DNA from: Rudaea sp.
GTDB lineage: Bacteria > Pseudomonadota > Gammaproteobacteria > Xanthomonadales > Rhodanobacteraceae
Reading direction: 5' to 3'
Assembly: GCA_031291055.1 (NCBI GenBank)
Contig: JARLJU010000010.1
Span: forward strand, 1-33,256
Length of the DNA stretch: 33,256 nucleotides
Part shown: in pieces, positions 8,295 to 16,750 of the stretch
Position numbering within the stretch: position 1 is the first letter of the stretch
Layout of the letters: each line of letters opens with the position of its first letter
The notes under the pieces: model-generated
Databases searched by the model: none
The model's input: the letters and a program-made list of their open reading frames with translations, nothing else
Told to the model about the DNA's origin: nothing
Program-made: the position numbers and the translations under genes

Positions 8295-8819
8295 ATGAAA
8301 AATTATCTTCGTATACTCATGCTCGCACTGGTCGGCACGCTGGCGCTCAGCGCCTGCGGCCCCAGCGAGGAAGACAAGCAGAAGGCCGCCGAAGCGGCGG
8401 CGGCGGCCGAAGCAGCGAAACCGGTACCGGCGCCCGCTGCTGACGCCGACAAGACGGCCTGGCAGAAGTACCTGAGCAAGACCGTGACGCAGAATATGCA
8501 AGGGGTGAAGTCCAATCATCCGTACATGTACTTCATCCCCAACGGCGACGGTACCGACGCGCAGGACGCGCGCAAGAACCAGCTCGACAACGTGTCCACG
8601 ACGGTTTCGCGCGGCGTGCTTCCGGGCAACATGATGGCCTTCGGCGGACCGGACTCCAAACTCACGGCCGACCTGGCGGTCGAGGCATTCAAGAGCGCCC
8701 AGGCCGGTTCCTTCAAGGGCGTCGTGGTGCTGTTCATCGGCGCCGCGGGCGACCAGGACCGGGTCAAGGATGCGTTGGCTGCTAGCGGCGCGGAATTCCG
8801 TTTCGTCGAGATGAAGTGA
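8295..8819 (+). CDS. Lipoprotein of unknown function
   Basis: This 174-residue protein has a lipoprotein signal ending in LALSAC, with the lipidated Cys at residue 21; the next residues GPSE carry no Asp at +2, so outer-membrane sorting is likely. A charged, Ala-rich linker (about 24-46, KQKAAEAAAAAEAAK) leads to a globular domain (50-174) containing YMYFIPNGDG and FKGVVVLFIGAAGDQDRVKDAL. I do not recognise the domain. The start at ATG 8295 is preceded by AAGGTGG. It follows coaD by 54 bases in the same direction. Confidence 0.8.
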   Translation: MKNYLRILMLALVGTLALSACGPSEEDKQKAAEAAAAAEAAKPVPAPAADADKTAWQKYLSKTVTQNMQGVKSNHPYMYFIPNGDGTDAQDARKNQLDNVSTTVSRGVLPGNMMAFGGPDSKLTADLAVEAFKSAQAGSFKGVVVLFIGAAGDQDRVKDALAASGAEFRFVEMK

Positions 8820-8874
8820 GCGAATTGCGACGGCGCCGGAAAGTGCTGTCGTAGTTTGCGCCTGCGGATTTGCG

Positions 8875-9132
8875 ATGGCGCTGAAGATCACCGAACAATG
8901 CGTCAATTGCGACGTCTGCGAGCCTGTCTGTCCGAACAAAGCCATCTCGCTGGGCGCAGCCATCTATGAGATCGCTGCCGAACGCTGCACCGAATGCGTC
9001 GGACACTTCGATGCGCCGCAATGCATCGAAGTGTGTCCGGTTGAGTGCATCATCGTCGATCTTGCACATGCGGAAACGCCGCAACAACTGCTGGCAAAAT
9101 ACCGCGAGCTGACTGTCGGGGAAAAATCGTGA
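8875..9132 (+). CDS. YfhL-type 2[4Fe-4S] ferredoxin
   Basis: This 85-residue ferredoxin has two cluster-binding motifs: CVNCDVCEPVCP, and CTECVGHFDAPQCIEVCP, in which an eight-residue insertion separates the second and third Cys, as in the YfhL/FdxN-like Alvin group. Such ferredoxins carry electrons at low potential; the partner is not evident here. The stop overlaps the gamma-glutamyltranspeptidase start (GTGA at 9129-9132), implying coupled translation, although a cytoplasmic ferredoxin and an exported peptidase have no obvious shared role. Confidence 0.93.
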   Translation: MALKITEQCVNCDVCEPVCPNKAISLGAAIYEIAAERCTECVGHFDAPQCIEVCPVECIIVDLAHAETPQQLLAKYRELTVGEKS

Positions 9133-10820
9133 GCAAACGATATTTTGTTTTGTTGGCGCTCGGCATTGTTGCTCTGGGCGTGCACGCAGGTGCCGCGCAT
9201 GCGCAATCCCCCGGCAAGCCGGGCCACGCTGCCATCGCCAGTGCGCACAAGCTGGCCACGGCGGCCGGCTTCGAGACGCTGGCGGCGGGCGGCAATGCCT
9301 TCGACGCGGCGGTCACCGTGGCCGCGGCACTGTCCGTGGTCGAGCCGCAAAGTTCCGGCATCGGCGGCGGCGGGTTGTTCCTGCTGCACCGGGCGGCCGA
9401 CGCCAGGGACGTGATGGTCGATGCGCGCGAAACGGCTCCGGCGGCGGTCGATGCGAAGAAATATCTGGATGCCAAGGGCGACCTGGACCAGGACAAGTCA
9501 TGGAACGGTCCGCTTGCGGCGGCAATTCCCGGCGAGGTCGCCGGCATGGTGTGGATTTCGCAGCATTATGGAAAATTACCATTGTCCACATCGCTCGCGC
9601 CGGCGATCCGCATTGCCCGCGACGGGTTTCAGCCGGATTCGCGCTTCCTCAGGGAACTGGCGTCTCGCGCCGATGTGATCAGGCGTTATCCGGCGGGTGC
9701 GGCGCTGCTGCTGGAAAACGGTACCGCGCCGAAGGCCGGATGGACTTTCAAAAACCCGGATCTGGCGCACACGCTCGAACTGGTGGCAGCGAACGGGGAC
9801 GATGGCTTCTATCGCGGCGAATTCGCACACAGACTCGTCGACGGGGTGAAGGCGGCGGGCGGCGGCTGGTCGCTGCAGGACCTCGACGGCTATCGGGTGA
9901 AGGAACGCGAGCCCCTTGCATTCGACTATCGTGGCTGGCATATCGTCACCGCGTCGCCGCCGTCGTCCGGCGGCATTGCGCTCGCGGAAATGCTCAATAT
10001 CCTGTCCGCGTACGACCTTGCAAAATACGATTCCACGCATCGTATACATTTTATTGTCGAGGCGATGCGCCGCGCCTACCGCGACCGCGCCGAATATCTG
10101 GGCGACCCGGACTACGTGAAGATGCCGATCGAGCGCCTGACCGGCATGAAGTACGCGGACAAGCTGCGCGCGTCTATCCAGGCGGACAAGGCGACGCCGA
10201 GCAGTTCCCTGCCGGGCTATCTGAATCCGCACGAGAGCACGCACACGACGCATTTCTCGATCATCGACGCCGACGGCAACATGGCGGGCGTGACGCAGAC
10301 GGTGAACCTGCCGTTCGGCAACGGCATGGTTGTCGCCGGTACCGGCTTCGTGCTCAACAACGAGATGGACGACTTTGCGCTGAAGGCCGGCGCACCGAAC
10401 GCGTTCGGTCTGGTCGGCAACGACGCGAACGCGCCCAAGGCCGGCCACCGGCCGCTGTCGTCGATGACGCCCAGCTTCGTCATCGGCGCCGACCGCGTCG
10501 GCGTGATCGGCACCCCGGGAGGATCGCGCATCATCACGATGGTGCTCGAAGGCATTCTCTCGTTCATTGATGGCGAACTGCCGGCGCAGATCGTCGCCAA
10601 ACCGCGTTTTCATCACCAGTACCTGCCCGACGTGATCTCGGCCGAACCGCACGCATTCAGTGCCGACGAGACCAGATCGCTGGAGAAGATGGGCTACGTC
10701 GTCAACGAAGGCGAGCGCACCTGGGGCTTCATGAACGTGGTGAGCTGGGATCGCAAAACCGGGGAAATGCACGCCGCTGCGGATCCGCGCGGGACGAGCG
10801 GCAGCGGCGAAGTCAAATGA
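9129..10820 (+). CDS. ggt: Gamma-glutamyltranspeptidase (glutathione hydrolase)
   Basis: This 563-residue exported Ntn-hydrolase cleaves the gamma-glutamyl bond of glutathione. A signal peptide (MSKRYFVLLALGIVALGVHA, with cleavage near AHA-QS) precedes the heavy chain, which has NAFDAAVTVAAALSVVEPQS and SSGIGGGGLFLLH. Autocleavage should occur before Thr373 in ESTHTTHFSIID, which becomes the nucleophile of the light chain; the light chain holds the substrate loop RPLSSMTPSFV and GTPGGSRI. I chose the GTG at 9129, which overlaps the ferredoxin stop; the frame is open further upstream but inside the ferredoxin gene. Length and motifs match the family. Confidence 0.95.
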   Translation: MSKRYFVLLALGIVALGVHAGAAHAQSPGKPGHAAIASAHKLATAAGFETLAAGGNAFDAAVTVAAALSVVEPQSSGIGGGGLFLLHRAADARDVMVDARETAPAAVDAKKYLDAKGDLDQDKSWNGPLAAAIPGEVAGMVWISQHYGKLPLSTSLAPAIRIARDGFQPDSRFLRELASRADVIRRYPAGAALLLENGTAPKAGWTFKNPDLAHTLELVAANGDDGFYRGEFAHRLVDGVKAAGGGWSLQDLDGYRVKEREPLAFDYRGWHIVTASPPSSGGIALAEMLNILSAYDLAKYDSTHRIHFIVEAMRRAYRDRAEYLGDPDYVKMPIERLTGMKYADKLRASIQADKATPSSSLPGYLNPHESTHTTHFSIIDADGNMAGVTQTVNLPFGNGMVVAGTGFVLNNEMDDFALKAGAPNAFGLVGNDANAPKAGHRPLSSMTPSFVIGADRVGVIGTPGGSRIITMVLEGILSFIDGELPAQIVAKPRFHHQYLPDVISAEPHAFSADETRSLEKMGYVVNEGERTWGFMNVVSWDRKTGEMHAAADPRGTSGSGEVK

Positions 10821-10845
10821 TCCTTGAATACGGCGTGGAAATACG

Positions 10846-11709
10846 GTGAAGCTCTGGTCCATCCTCGGCAATTCCCAGCGCCTGGACGGCGGCGCGATGT
10901 TCGGCAATGTGCCCAGGGGAATGTGGGAACAGTGGATCGTGCCCGACGCCGACAACCGTATCCCGCTGGCCTGTCGCGCCTTGCTGGTCGAGGGCCTGGG
11001 CGGCAAGACGGTGCTGTTCGAAACCGGCATCGGTGCGTCCTTCGAGCCGAAACTGAAGCAACGTTTTGGCGTCGTCGAGCAGGAACACGTGCTGCTGGAC
11101 TCGCTGGCCAGGGCTGGCTTCCGACACGATGACATAGATGCGGTCGTGCTGTCGCACCTGCACTTCGATCACGCCGGCGGCCTGCTCGCTGCGTGGCAGG
11201 CGGATACGCCGCCGGCACTGCTTTTTCCGAACGCCCAGTACATTGTGGGCCGGCGTTGCTGGGAGCGTGCGCTGCATCCGCATCCGCGCGACCGCGCCTC
11301 GTTCATTGCCGAATTGCAGCCGTTGCTTGAACAGTCAGGGCGCCTTGAGCTTGTGGACAATGAGTATTCCTCCACTTTGGGGAAAACTGTGCGCTTCGGC
11401 TTCAGCGAAGGTCACACGCCGGGCCTCATGCTGGCGGAAATCGCTGCGCCAGCAGGCGGCGTGGTGTTCTGCTCCGACCTCATTCCGGGTCGGCCATGGG
11501 TGCACCTGCCGGTGACGATGGGCTACGACCGTGCACCCGAGCTGCTGATCGACGAAAAGCACGGTTTTCTCGAAGACAAGCTCGCGCGCGGCGTACGCCT
11601 GTTCTTCACCCACGATGTCGGCTGTGCGCTGGCGCGCGTCATACGCGACGACAAGGGACGCTTCGGCACGACCGACGCGCGCGCCGAACTCGTGGCGCAG
11701 GAGGCCTGA
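10846..11709 (+). CDS. Metallo-beta-lactamase fold hydrolase
   Basis: This 287-residue cytoplasmic protein carries the two-metal site of the superfamily: [11 protein letters not shown] (HxHxDH), a His in EGHTPGLM, the bridging Asp in [10 protein letters not shown], and a final His in FFTHDVGCA. The overall pattern, with a [16 protein letters not shown]-terminus, resembles YtnP/lactonase-like hydrolases, but the substrate cannot be told from sequence. The start is GTG 10846, 25 bases after ggt. The next gene begins three bases after its stop, so the two are probably one transcript. Being next to ggt, a role on thiol-derived metabolites is possible but unsupported. Confidence 0.88.
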   Translation: MKLWSILGNSQRLDGGAMFGNVPRGMWEQWIVPDADNRIPLACRALLVEGLGGKTVLFETGIGASFEPKLKQRFGVVEQEHVLLDSLARAGFRHDDIDAVVLSHLHFDHAGGLLAAWQADTPPALLFPNAQYIVGRRCWERALHPHPRDRASFIAELQPLLEQSGRLELVDNEYSSTLGKTVRFGFSEGHTPGLMLAEIAAPAGGVVFCSDLIPGRPWVHLPVTMGYDRAPELLIDEKHGFLEDKLARGVRLFFTHDVGCALARVIRDDKGRFGTTDARAELVAQEA

Positions 11710-11712
11710 AGC

Positions 11713-12387
11713 GTGGCGCGCCGGAAAAAATCGTCGACGCGGCGCATTGCGCTCTGGATTGTCGTCATCGCGCTCGTCGTCGTCGCGGCCGGCGTTGGCC
11801 TGCAGCGCATGCATGCGCCGTACGTGCCGGTGGTCAACCCCATCAACGCGGAGCATTCGGATACGACCGAGCCTGGCCGCAGGGTGACGATTGCCGGCAA
11901 GCTCGAAATCCGCCAGCCGCCGAGCGATGCGCAGTTCGGCATCGCCGCCGACGCGGCGATCCTGTTGCGCGAAGTATCCATGTATCAATGGCGCGAACGC
12001 TGCCTCGGCGGCAACTGCCGTTACGATAACGCATGGTCGGGACTGCCGGTCGATTCGCGCAAATTCCATGTTCCGGAAGGGCACGAAAATCCCCCACTGC
12101 CGTTTGCCGATGCGCGTTTCAACGCAGGCGAGATCCACCTTGGCGGACTGACCGTCGCTCCGGAGCTGGCCGCCGCGCACCTGGCGGCCGTCAGCTATCC
12201 GGTCCACGCCGATGCGTTGCCGCCGAATCTGGCTGCGACGTTCCGCGAAGTCGATGGCAACCTGTATGCCGGCGGCGATCCAGCGCGGCCGAAGATCGGC
12301 GAATTGCGCGTAAGCTACCGCATCGTGCCGACCGGCGCGGCAACCCTCAGCGGCGTGCAGCGCGGCGCTAAACTGACGGAAAACTGA
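11713..12387 (+). CDS. Short TMEM43/LUMA-like membrane protein
   Basis: This 224-residue protein has one N-terminal transmembrane helix (about residues 11-28, IALWIVVIALVVVAAGVG) and a periplasmic domain. The domain contains VNPINAEHSDTTEPGRRV and LLREVSMYQWRE, matching the family that includes human TMEM43 and bacterial homologues, plus a closing YRIVPTGAATLSGVQRG. Full-length members are near 400 residues with extra C-terminal membrane helices, which are absent here; the gene ends cleanly before the MAPEG gene, so this is a short form and not an obvious truncation. Start GTG 11713 lies three bases after the metallo-hydrolase stop. Function is unknown. Confidence 0.75.
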   Translation: MARRKKSSTRRIALWIVVIALVVVAAGVGLQRMHAPYVPVVNPINAEHSDTTEPGRRVTIAGKLEIRQPPSDAQFGIAADAAILLREVSMYQWRERCLGGNCRYDNAWSGLPVDSRKFHVPEGHENPPLPFADARFNAGEIHLGGLTVAPELAAAHLAAVSYPVHADALPPNLAATFREVDGNLYAGGDPARPKIGELRVSYRIVPTGAATLSGVQRGAKLTEN

Positions 12388-12447
12388 CCGCCGGGAATCC
12401 AGCTCGGCCGTATTTCAGCGAGGCAGTACTTCAACGGGAGGGGAAGC

Positions 12448-12855
12448 ATGCGCATCACCGGGCTCTATGCCGCATTATCTACTTTGCTGATTGTTATACT
12501 CGCTGTGCGCGTGGTTCTGTACCGGCGTGCGCACAGCATCGGTCTGGGCGACGGCAATGATGGCGAGCTGCGCAAGCGCATCCGGGCGCACGGCAATGCG
12601 ATCGAATATCTCCCGATCGGCCTCGTCCTCCTGCTCCTGCTCGAACTGAACCAGACCGCGCCGCTGTGGCTTCACGTCTTCGGAATCGCGCTCATCCTGG
12701 CGCGCGTGGCGCATGCCTGGGGCGTGTCGAGGCACAGCGGAATTTCGCCCGGGCGCGCGTTCGGAGTCCTGCTTACTTTCGGAGTCCTGCTGGCGATGGC
12801 CTTGCTGCTGCTCTGGCAGTGGATCGCATGGACAGCCATTGGCGCGGGGCACTGA
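12448..12855 (+). CDS. MAPEG-family membrane protein
   Basis: This 135-residue, four-helix inner-membrane protein belongs to the MAPEG superfamily (membrane proteins in eicosanoid and glutathione metabolism), close to E. coli YecN. The diagnostic segment is RIRAHGNAIEYLPIGLVLLLLLEL between the first two helices, with ARVAHAWGVSRHSG after the third. A strong ribosome site, GGGAGGGG, precedes ATG 12448. Some members have glutathione transferase activity, and ggt lies 1.6 kb upstream on the same strand, but no direct link can be shown. Confidence 0.9.
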   Translation: MRITGLYAALSTLLIVILAVRVVLYRRAHSIGLGDGNDGELRKRIRAHGNAIEYLPIGLVLLLLLELNQTAPLWLHVFGIALILARVAHAWGVSRHSGISPGRAFGVLLTFGVLLAMALLLLWQWIAWTAIGAGH

Positions 12856-12914
12856 ACTGCCAGCTGCAAACGAAATTTCGTGCAGAACCGGCGGCGTGCC
12901 GATTCTGTCGCGGG

Positions 12915-13457
12915 CTATGGCACATTGAACAACACCGGCGAGTGCTCGATGAAATACAAGCCGGCAAACAGTTTCGGGTCGATCGAGTAGCCTTCACGCG
13001 ATTTGCCCAGCAGCCATGTGGCTGCGTCGGCGAGCGGCACTTCGTGGACGAGTATGTCTTCGGTTGCATCGCCGCCGCCAGCGTGTTCGCGCACCAGGTC
13101 GTAGGCACGCACGAAGGCGATCATCTCGTTGCTCATGCCGGCCGATGACGGGCCGGCCATGAGGAATTCGATGCGCCCGGCGCGGTAGCCGGTTTCCTCG
13201 GTGAGTTCGCGCGCGGCGGCGGCGACGGCCGATTCCTGTGCATTGCCGGCCAGGTCGCCGACCAGGCCGGCGGGCATTTCGATGGTCTTGCTGCGCACGG
13301 CTTCGCGCCATTGCTCGACGAACACGACACGGCCTTCGGCGGTGATCGCGATGATGATCACGCCGCCGCCGGGATTGGTGCGTTCGGCGAATTCCCAGCG
13401 ACCGCGCCGCTGCAGGCGCAGCCAGCGGCCATTGAAAAGCGTCTCGGTTTCGGTCAT
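12915..13457 (-). CDS. Nudix hydrolase, ADP-ribose pyrophosphatase-like
   Basis: This 180-residue protein has the Nudix helix ESAVAAAARELTEETGY, with the metal-binding REXXEE residues intact, and precedes it with IEMPAGLVGDLAGNAQ as in ADP-ribose/NDP-sugar pyrophosphatases. The loop between the first Gly and the first Glu is about five residues longer than the canonical Gx5E spacing. I start at ATG 13457 (MTETETLFNGRWLRLQ), where homology begins; the frame extends to 13487. It is divergent from the propeller gene across 95 bases. Confidence 0.9.
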   Translation of the reverse strand: MTETETLFNGRWLRLQRRGRWEFAERTNPGGGVIIIAITAEGRVVFVEQWREAVRSKTIEMPAGLVGDLAGNAQESAVAAAARELTEETGYRAGRIEFLMAGPSSAGMSNEMIAFVRAYDLVREHAGGGDATEDILVHEVPLADAATWLLGKSREGYSIDPKLFAGLYFIEHSPVLFNVP

Positions 13458-13552
13458 TGTGCGCGCCTCGCGTGGATACGGTCCCATTCCGCGGCGAACT
13501 TCGCCGCCGGTCTGATGTCTCAGTCCGCCCGCGCATCTTCAAGGTTATCCGC

Positions 13553-15058
13553 ATGAAAATTCAATCCTGGCTTCTGGCGAGCCTGCTGGTGCCGCTGAGT
13601 TCGATGGCGTCCGCGCAGGACAAGCCGGCGGCTGCACCGCCGTCGGCGCAGGCAACCATGGCGAAGAAGGCCGAGGCGCTGACCGAGGAGCAGATCAAGC
13701 AGTCGCACGATCTGCCGGCCTTGAGCCGCCTTGCGCAATTGTATAATTCGCAGCAGGACATGCAGCGCCTGACCTGGGTGCTGGAGCGCGTCTCGGCGCT
13801 GCTGCCCAATTCCGGCGACCTGAAGCTGCAACTGGCCTTGGCATACACGAAGATCGGCGACAAGACGCGTGCCTACGACACTCTCATGCACATGCAGATG
13901 CAGGGTTTCGGCTATGACATCAGCAAGGATCCGCGCTTCGAGCCGATCCACGGCACGCGGGTATGGGATTACCTCGTCGCCAACTTGCAGGTCAATGCCA
14001 AACAGTTCGGCGAAGGCAAGGTTGCCTTCGACCTGCCCAAGGGCGATCACCTGTTCGACACCCTGGCCTGGGACGCAAAGCGCAAGCAGCTCCTCGTCGG
14101 CAGCGCGCGCGACGGAGCGATCCGGCACGTCAGCGAGGCCGGCAAGCTCGCCGATTTCATCGGCGCGAATGCCGAGAACGGTTTGTGGGGCGTGGATGCG
14201 CTCGGTGTGGATGCCGACCACGACAGGCTTTACGTGGCCAGTTCAGCGTCGCCGCAATTCAAGGGTTTCAACAAGGATAACGCCGGCCAGGCCGGCATAT
14301 TCGAGTTCGATCTGGCGTCCGGCAAGCTTTTGCACAAGTATATTTTGGCCCAGGCCGGTACCCACCTGCTGAACAGCCTCGTGGTCGGCAAGGACGGCCA
14401 GGTCTATGCCGCCGATGGCGCTCGCCGCGAAATCTACAAGATCGATGGCGGCTCGCTCAAGCTGCTCACATCCAATCCGCGCCTGACCAATATCGGCGCG
14501 CTGGCCCTGTCGGCCGACGGCAAGTCCCTTTACCTGACCGACTTTGCGATGGGTATCTTCGGCTTCGACCTGACCAAATCGGAGCCGTTCGGAGTGGCTT
14601 ACAACACCGCGAACATGGTACTCGGCGGCATCAATGACATGTACTGGTACGACGGCAATCTGGTCGTCGTCGAGGGTGGCATGATGCCGAGCCGGGTAAT
14701 GCGACTGAAGTTGGCGGCGGACGGACGCAGCATCACTGGAGCGATGCCGCTGGATGTGGCGCAGCCGGCGTTCGCCGATCTCGGCCGCGGCGCCGTGGCA
14801 GGCGACAATTTATACTTTATCGCCAACCGCCAGGACGCACTGTATGACGACAACGGCGTGCTCACCGATGCGGCGGAGCTTGAGCCGGTACGTGTATTCC
14901 GCAGCAACCTGCGCTTTGCCTGGGATCAGCTCGGCATTGGCGGCAAGCCGACAGTCTTGGAAGTGGGGAAGTCGCCGGCGACAAGCGCTCCGCTGACCGT
15001 GCCGGCGAAACCGTCGAATGCTGCGTCCAAGCCGAAAACCGACGCCGACCAGCATTGA
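13553..15058 (+). CDS. Exported TPR-like plus beta-propeller protein
   Basis: This 501-residue protein begins with a Sec signal peptide (MKIQSWLLASLLVPLSSMASA). Residues 50-130 form a helical repeat region with tetratricopeptide-like spacing (ALSRLAQLYNSQQDMQ; LKLQLALAYTKIGDKTRAYD). From about 155 to 460 there are repeated SMP-30/NHL-like blades, for example GLWGVDALGVDADHDRLYV, LNSLVVGKDGQVYAADGA and IGALALSADGKSLYLTDF. The C-terminus is a Pro/Ala/Lys-rich tail. No catalytic residues can be assigned. ATG 13553 is preceded by AAGG; the open frame to 13457 is inside the divergent promoter region. Confidence 0.8.
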   Translation: MKIQSWLLASLLVPLSSMASAQDKPAAAPPSAQATMAKKAEALTEEQIKQSHDLPALSRLAQLYNSQQDMQRLTWVLERVSALLPNSGDLKLQLALAYTKIGDKTRAYDTLMHMQMQGFGYDISKDPRFEPIHGTRVWDYLVANLQVNAKQFGEGKVAFDLPKGDHLFDTLAWDAKRKQLLVGSARDGAIRHVSEAGKLADFIGANAENGLWGVDALGVDADHDRLYVASSASPQFKGFNKDNAGQAGIFEFDLASGKLLHKYILAQAGTHLLNSLVVGKDGQVYAADGARREIYKIDGGSLKLLTSNPRLTNIGALALSADGKSLYLTDFAMGIFGFDLTKSEPFGVAYNTANMVLGGINDMYWYDGNLVVVEGGMMPSRVMRLKLAADGRSITGAMPLDVAQPAFADLGRGAVAGDNLYFIANRQDALYDDNGVLTDAAELEPVRVFRSNLRFAWDQLGIGGKPTVLEVGKSPATSAPLTVPAKPSNAASKPKTDADQH

Positions 15059-15096
15059 CTGCAGTCCGACCGGCCATCACGCCGGGCCGCGAAGAT

Positions 15097-15987
15097 CTAG
15101 GTTGCCACGCGCAATGCGCGGCAGCGCGAACGGGTGATCGGGCCGAAACGCAGGCTCTCCATCAGGAGATCGAGTTCGGCATGATCAGGCGTCGACCAGG
15201 CTACTGCGTCGATGTCCGCGGGTACCGGCGCATCCAGGGCGATGCCGGTCAGGGCACGGCAGAGCAGTGCCTGTTCGCGATACTGCTTGAGCCGGACATA
15301 GACCTGTCCCGCACCGCGCAGACGCAGAAAGGGAACCTCCTCGACGCGTGCGAGCAGGGCGTCGAGCGTATCGAAATGCGCGAGCAGGGTTGCCGCCGTT
15401 TTGGCGCCGATGCCCGGCACCCCGGGAATATTGTCGATCGCGTCGCCGGTCAGGGCCAGATAGTCGGCGACCTGATCCGGACGCACGCCGAGACGCTGCC
15501 TGACTCCGTGTGCGTCCCAGCGCAGGTCGCGGGAGAAGTCCCATTGTTCGTCCTGTGCGCTGATCAGCTGCCCGAAGTCCTTGTCGGCGGAAACGATGAC
15601 GGCGCGGAATCCGTGCGCGCGCGCTGCGGTGACCGCGCTGCCTATCAGGTCGTCGGCCTCGTACTGGGTGTCGGCAAGCACGCACAGACCCAGTGCTGCA
15701 GCGATGCGTTTGCAGTAGGCGAACTGCACCGACAGCTCCGCAGGCGGCAGTTCGCGGTTGGCCTTGTACTCCGGATAGATCGAGTTGCGGAAAGAGCTCG
15801 TCAGCGATTCATCGAACGCAACCACGATGTGCGTGGGCCGCGCGCGTTCGAGAAAATCGCAGAGGAAGCGAGTGAAGCCGTACACCGCGTTCACCGGGGC
15901 GCCGTCGTGGTCGTGGAATTCCACCGGCACGGCATGCCAGGCGCGGAAAATGTACAGGCTGGCGTCGATCAGATGCAAAGTTTGCAT
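15097..15987 (-). CDS. Free-standing 5'-3' exonuclease / flap endonuclease-like protein
   Basis: This 296-residue protein corresponds to the 5'-nuclease domain of DNA polymerase I without a polymerase. It has the metal-binding acidic clusters LIDASLYIFRAWHA, VVAFDESL, YEADDLIG and VSADKDFGQLI, and the helix-three-turn-helix LTGDAIDNIPGVPGIGAKTA that binds DNA. Such enzymes trim flaps or RNA primers; E. coli Xni (ExoIX) is a related stand-alone member. No ribosome site is seen at ATG 15987, whose first 15 bases are a perfect inverted repeat (ATGCAAA-C-TTTGCAT), so initiation may be weak. It converges with the propeller gene. Confidence 0.9.
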   Translation of the reverse strand: MQTLHLIDASLYIFRAWHAVPVEFHDHDGAPVNAVYGFTRFLCDFLERARPTHIVVAFDESLTSSFRNSIYPEYKANRELPPAELSVQFAYCKRIAAALGLCVLADTQYEADDLIGSAVTAARAHGFRAVIVSADKDFGQLISAQDEQWDFSRDLRWDAHGVRQRLGVRPDQVADYLALTGDAIDNIPGVPGIGAKTAATLLAHFDTLDALLARVEEVPFLRLRGAGQVYVRLKQYREQALLCRALTGIALDAPVPADIDAVAWSTPDHAELDLLMESLRFGPITRSRCRALRVAT

Positions 15988-16064
15988 GAAGGTTGTCGGC
16001 TCTCGGTTGTCGGATTTTCAGCGTGCCGGAGGAGGCTCGCGCCGAGACCCAATAATCGACAACC
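15973..16064. repeat. Repeats around the exonuclease start
   Basis: The first 15 bases of the exonuclease gene (15973-15987) form an inverted repeat with seven-base arms. Immediately upstream are two copies of GGTTGTCGG (15991-15999 and 16005-16013), with an inverted copy CGACAACC at 16057-16064, a possible 8-bp stem spanning about 45 bases. These elements fill the 86-base gap before the nitroreductase stop and may be remnants of a dispersed intergenic repeat. Confidence 0.5.
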
Positions 16065-16073
16065 ACCAAGCGC

Positions 16074-16643
16074 TCAGGCGCGCCATTCTGATACCACATC
16101 CGCCAACCCAGGGCGTAACCGCTGCGGTGCTTCTTCGTGCCCTGTGCCGATGTGCACAAAGGCAATAATGCGCTCCTGGGGAGAAAGTCCAAGAAGCGCC
16201 GCCGCGTCGCTGTCATACGCTGCCCAGCCGGTAAGCCACTGCGCACCGAAGCCGAGCGCGCCTGCGCCCAGCAGCAGGTTGTAGGCGACGCAGCCAGCGG
16301 ACAGCAGCTGTTCCTGCGGCGGAACCTTCGGATGCTGCGCGTCGATGCGTGCGATCACCGCGACAATGAGCGGTGCGAACGTATAGCGCTCGCGATCCTT
16401 GGTCAGCGCCGACTCGGCGATTTCGGGCTCCTTTTGGCGGTGGATTTCGGCCAGGCGCTCGCCCAGGCGTACGCGCGCGTCGCCGCGAATCAGCAGCAGG
16501 CGGAAAGGCATCAGTTTGCCGTGATCGGGCACACGGATCGCCGCGCTGAGCAGGTTTTCCAGCTGCTCGGCGGAAGGCCCGGGTTCACCGAGCTGGCGCG
16601 CGGGCAGCGAGCGCCGGGAATTGAGGAAATCCAGAGCGTTCAT
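16074..16643 (-). CDS. YdjA-like FMN nitroreductase family protein
   Basis: This 189-residue protein matches the small YdjA branch of the nitroreductase fold: MNALDFLNSRRSLPARQL at the N-terminus, AAIRVPDHGKLMPFRLLLIRG for FMN contact, and GCVAYNLLLGAGALGFGAQWLTGWAAY in the core. Such enzymes are FMN homodimers using NAD(P)H; substrates are usually unknown. I start at ATG 16643 because homology begins there, although the frame is open to 16733. It is divergent from the NAD(P) transhydrogenase operon across about 107 bases. Confidence 0.92.
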   Translation of the reverse strand: MNALDFLNSRRSLPARQLGEPGPSAEQLENLLSAAIRVPDHGKLMPFRLLLIRGDARVRLGERLAEIHRQKEPEIAESALTKDRERYTFAPLIVAVIARIDAQHPKVPPQEQLLSAGCVAYNLLLGAGALGFGAQWLTGWAAYDSDAAALLGLSPQERIIAFVHIGTGHEEAPQRLRPGLADVVSEWRA

Positions 16644-16696
16644 GCACAATTCGTGAGGTTTTTTGCGGACGCACAGCATAACAGCTAGCGGGAATG

Positions 16697-16725
16697 CGCA
16701 AGCTCGGCTAGCATCGGAGCTTGCG
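16697..16725 (+). promoter_or_regulatory. Perfect 9-bp inverted repeat upstream of pntAA
   Basis: CGCAAGCTC (16697-16705) and GAGCTTGCG (16717-16725) are exact reverse complements separated by 11 bases, ending 25 bases before the pntAA start and just upstream of its GAAGGGGAG ribosome site. It could be an operator for a dimeric regulator or a 5'-UTR hairpin. No T-run follows, so it is not a standard terminator. Confidence 0.55.
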
Positions 16726-16750
16726 TGTCGCATGAGAAGGGGAGTGATTC

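Noticed and set aside
9576..11135. A 519-codon reverse-strand open frame
   Set aside because: It is an antisense shadow of ggt and the metallo-hydrolase, rich in Arg, His and Gln, with no domain.
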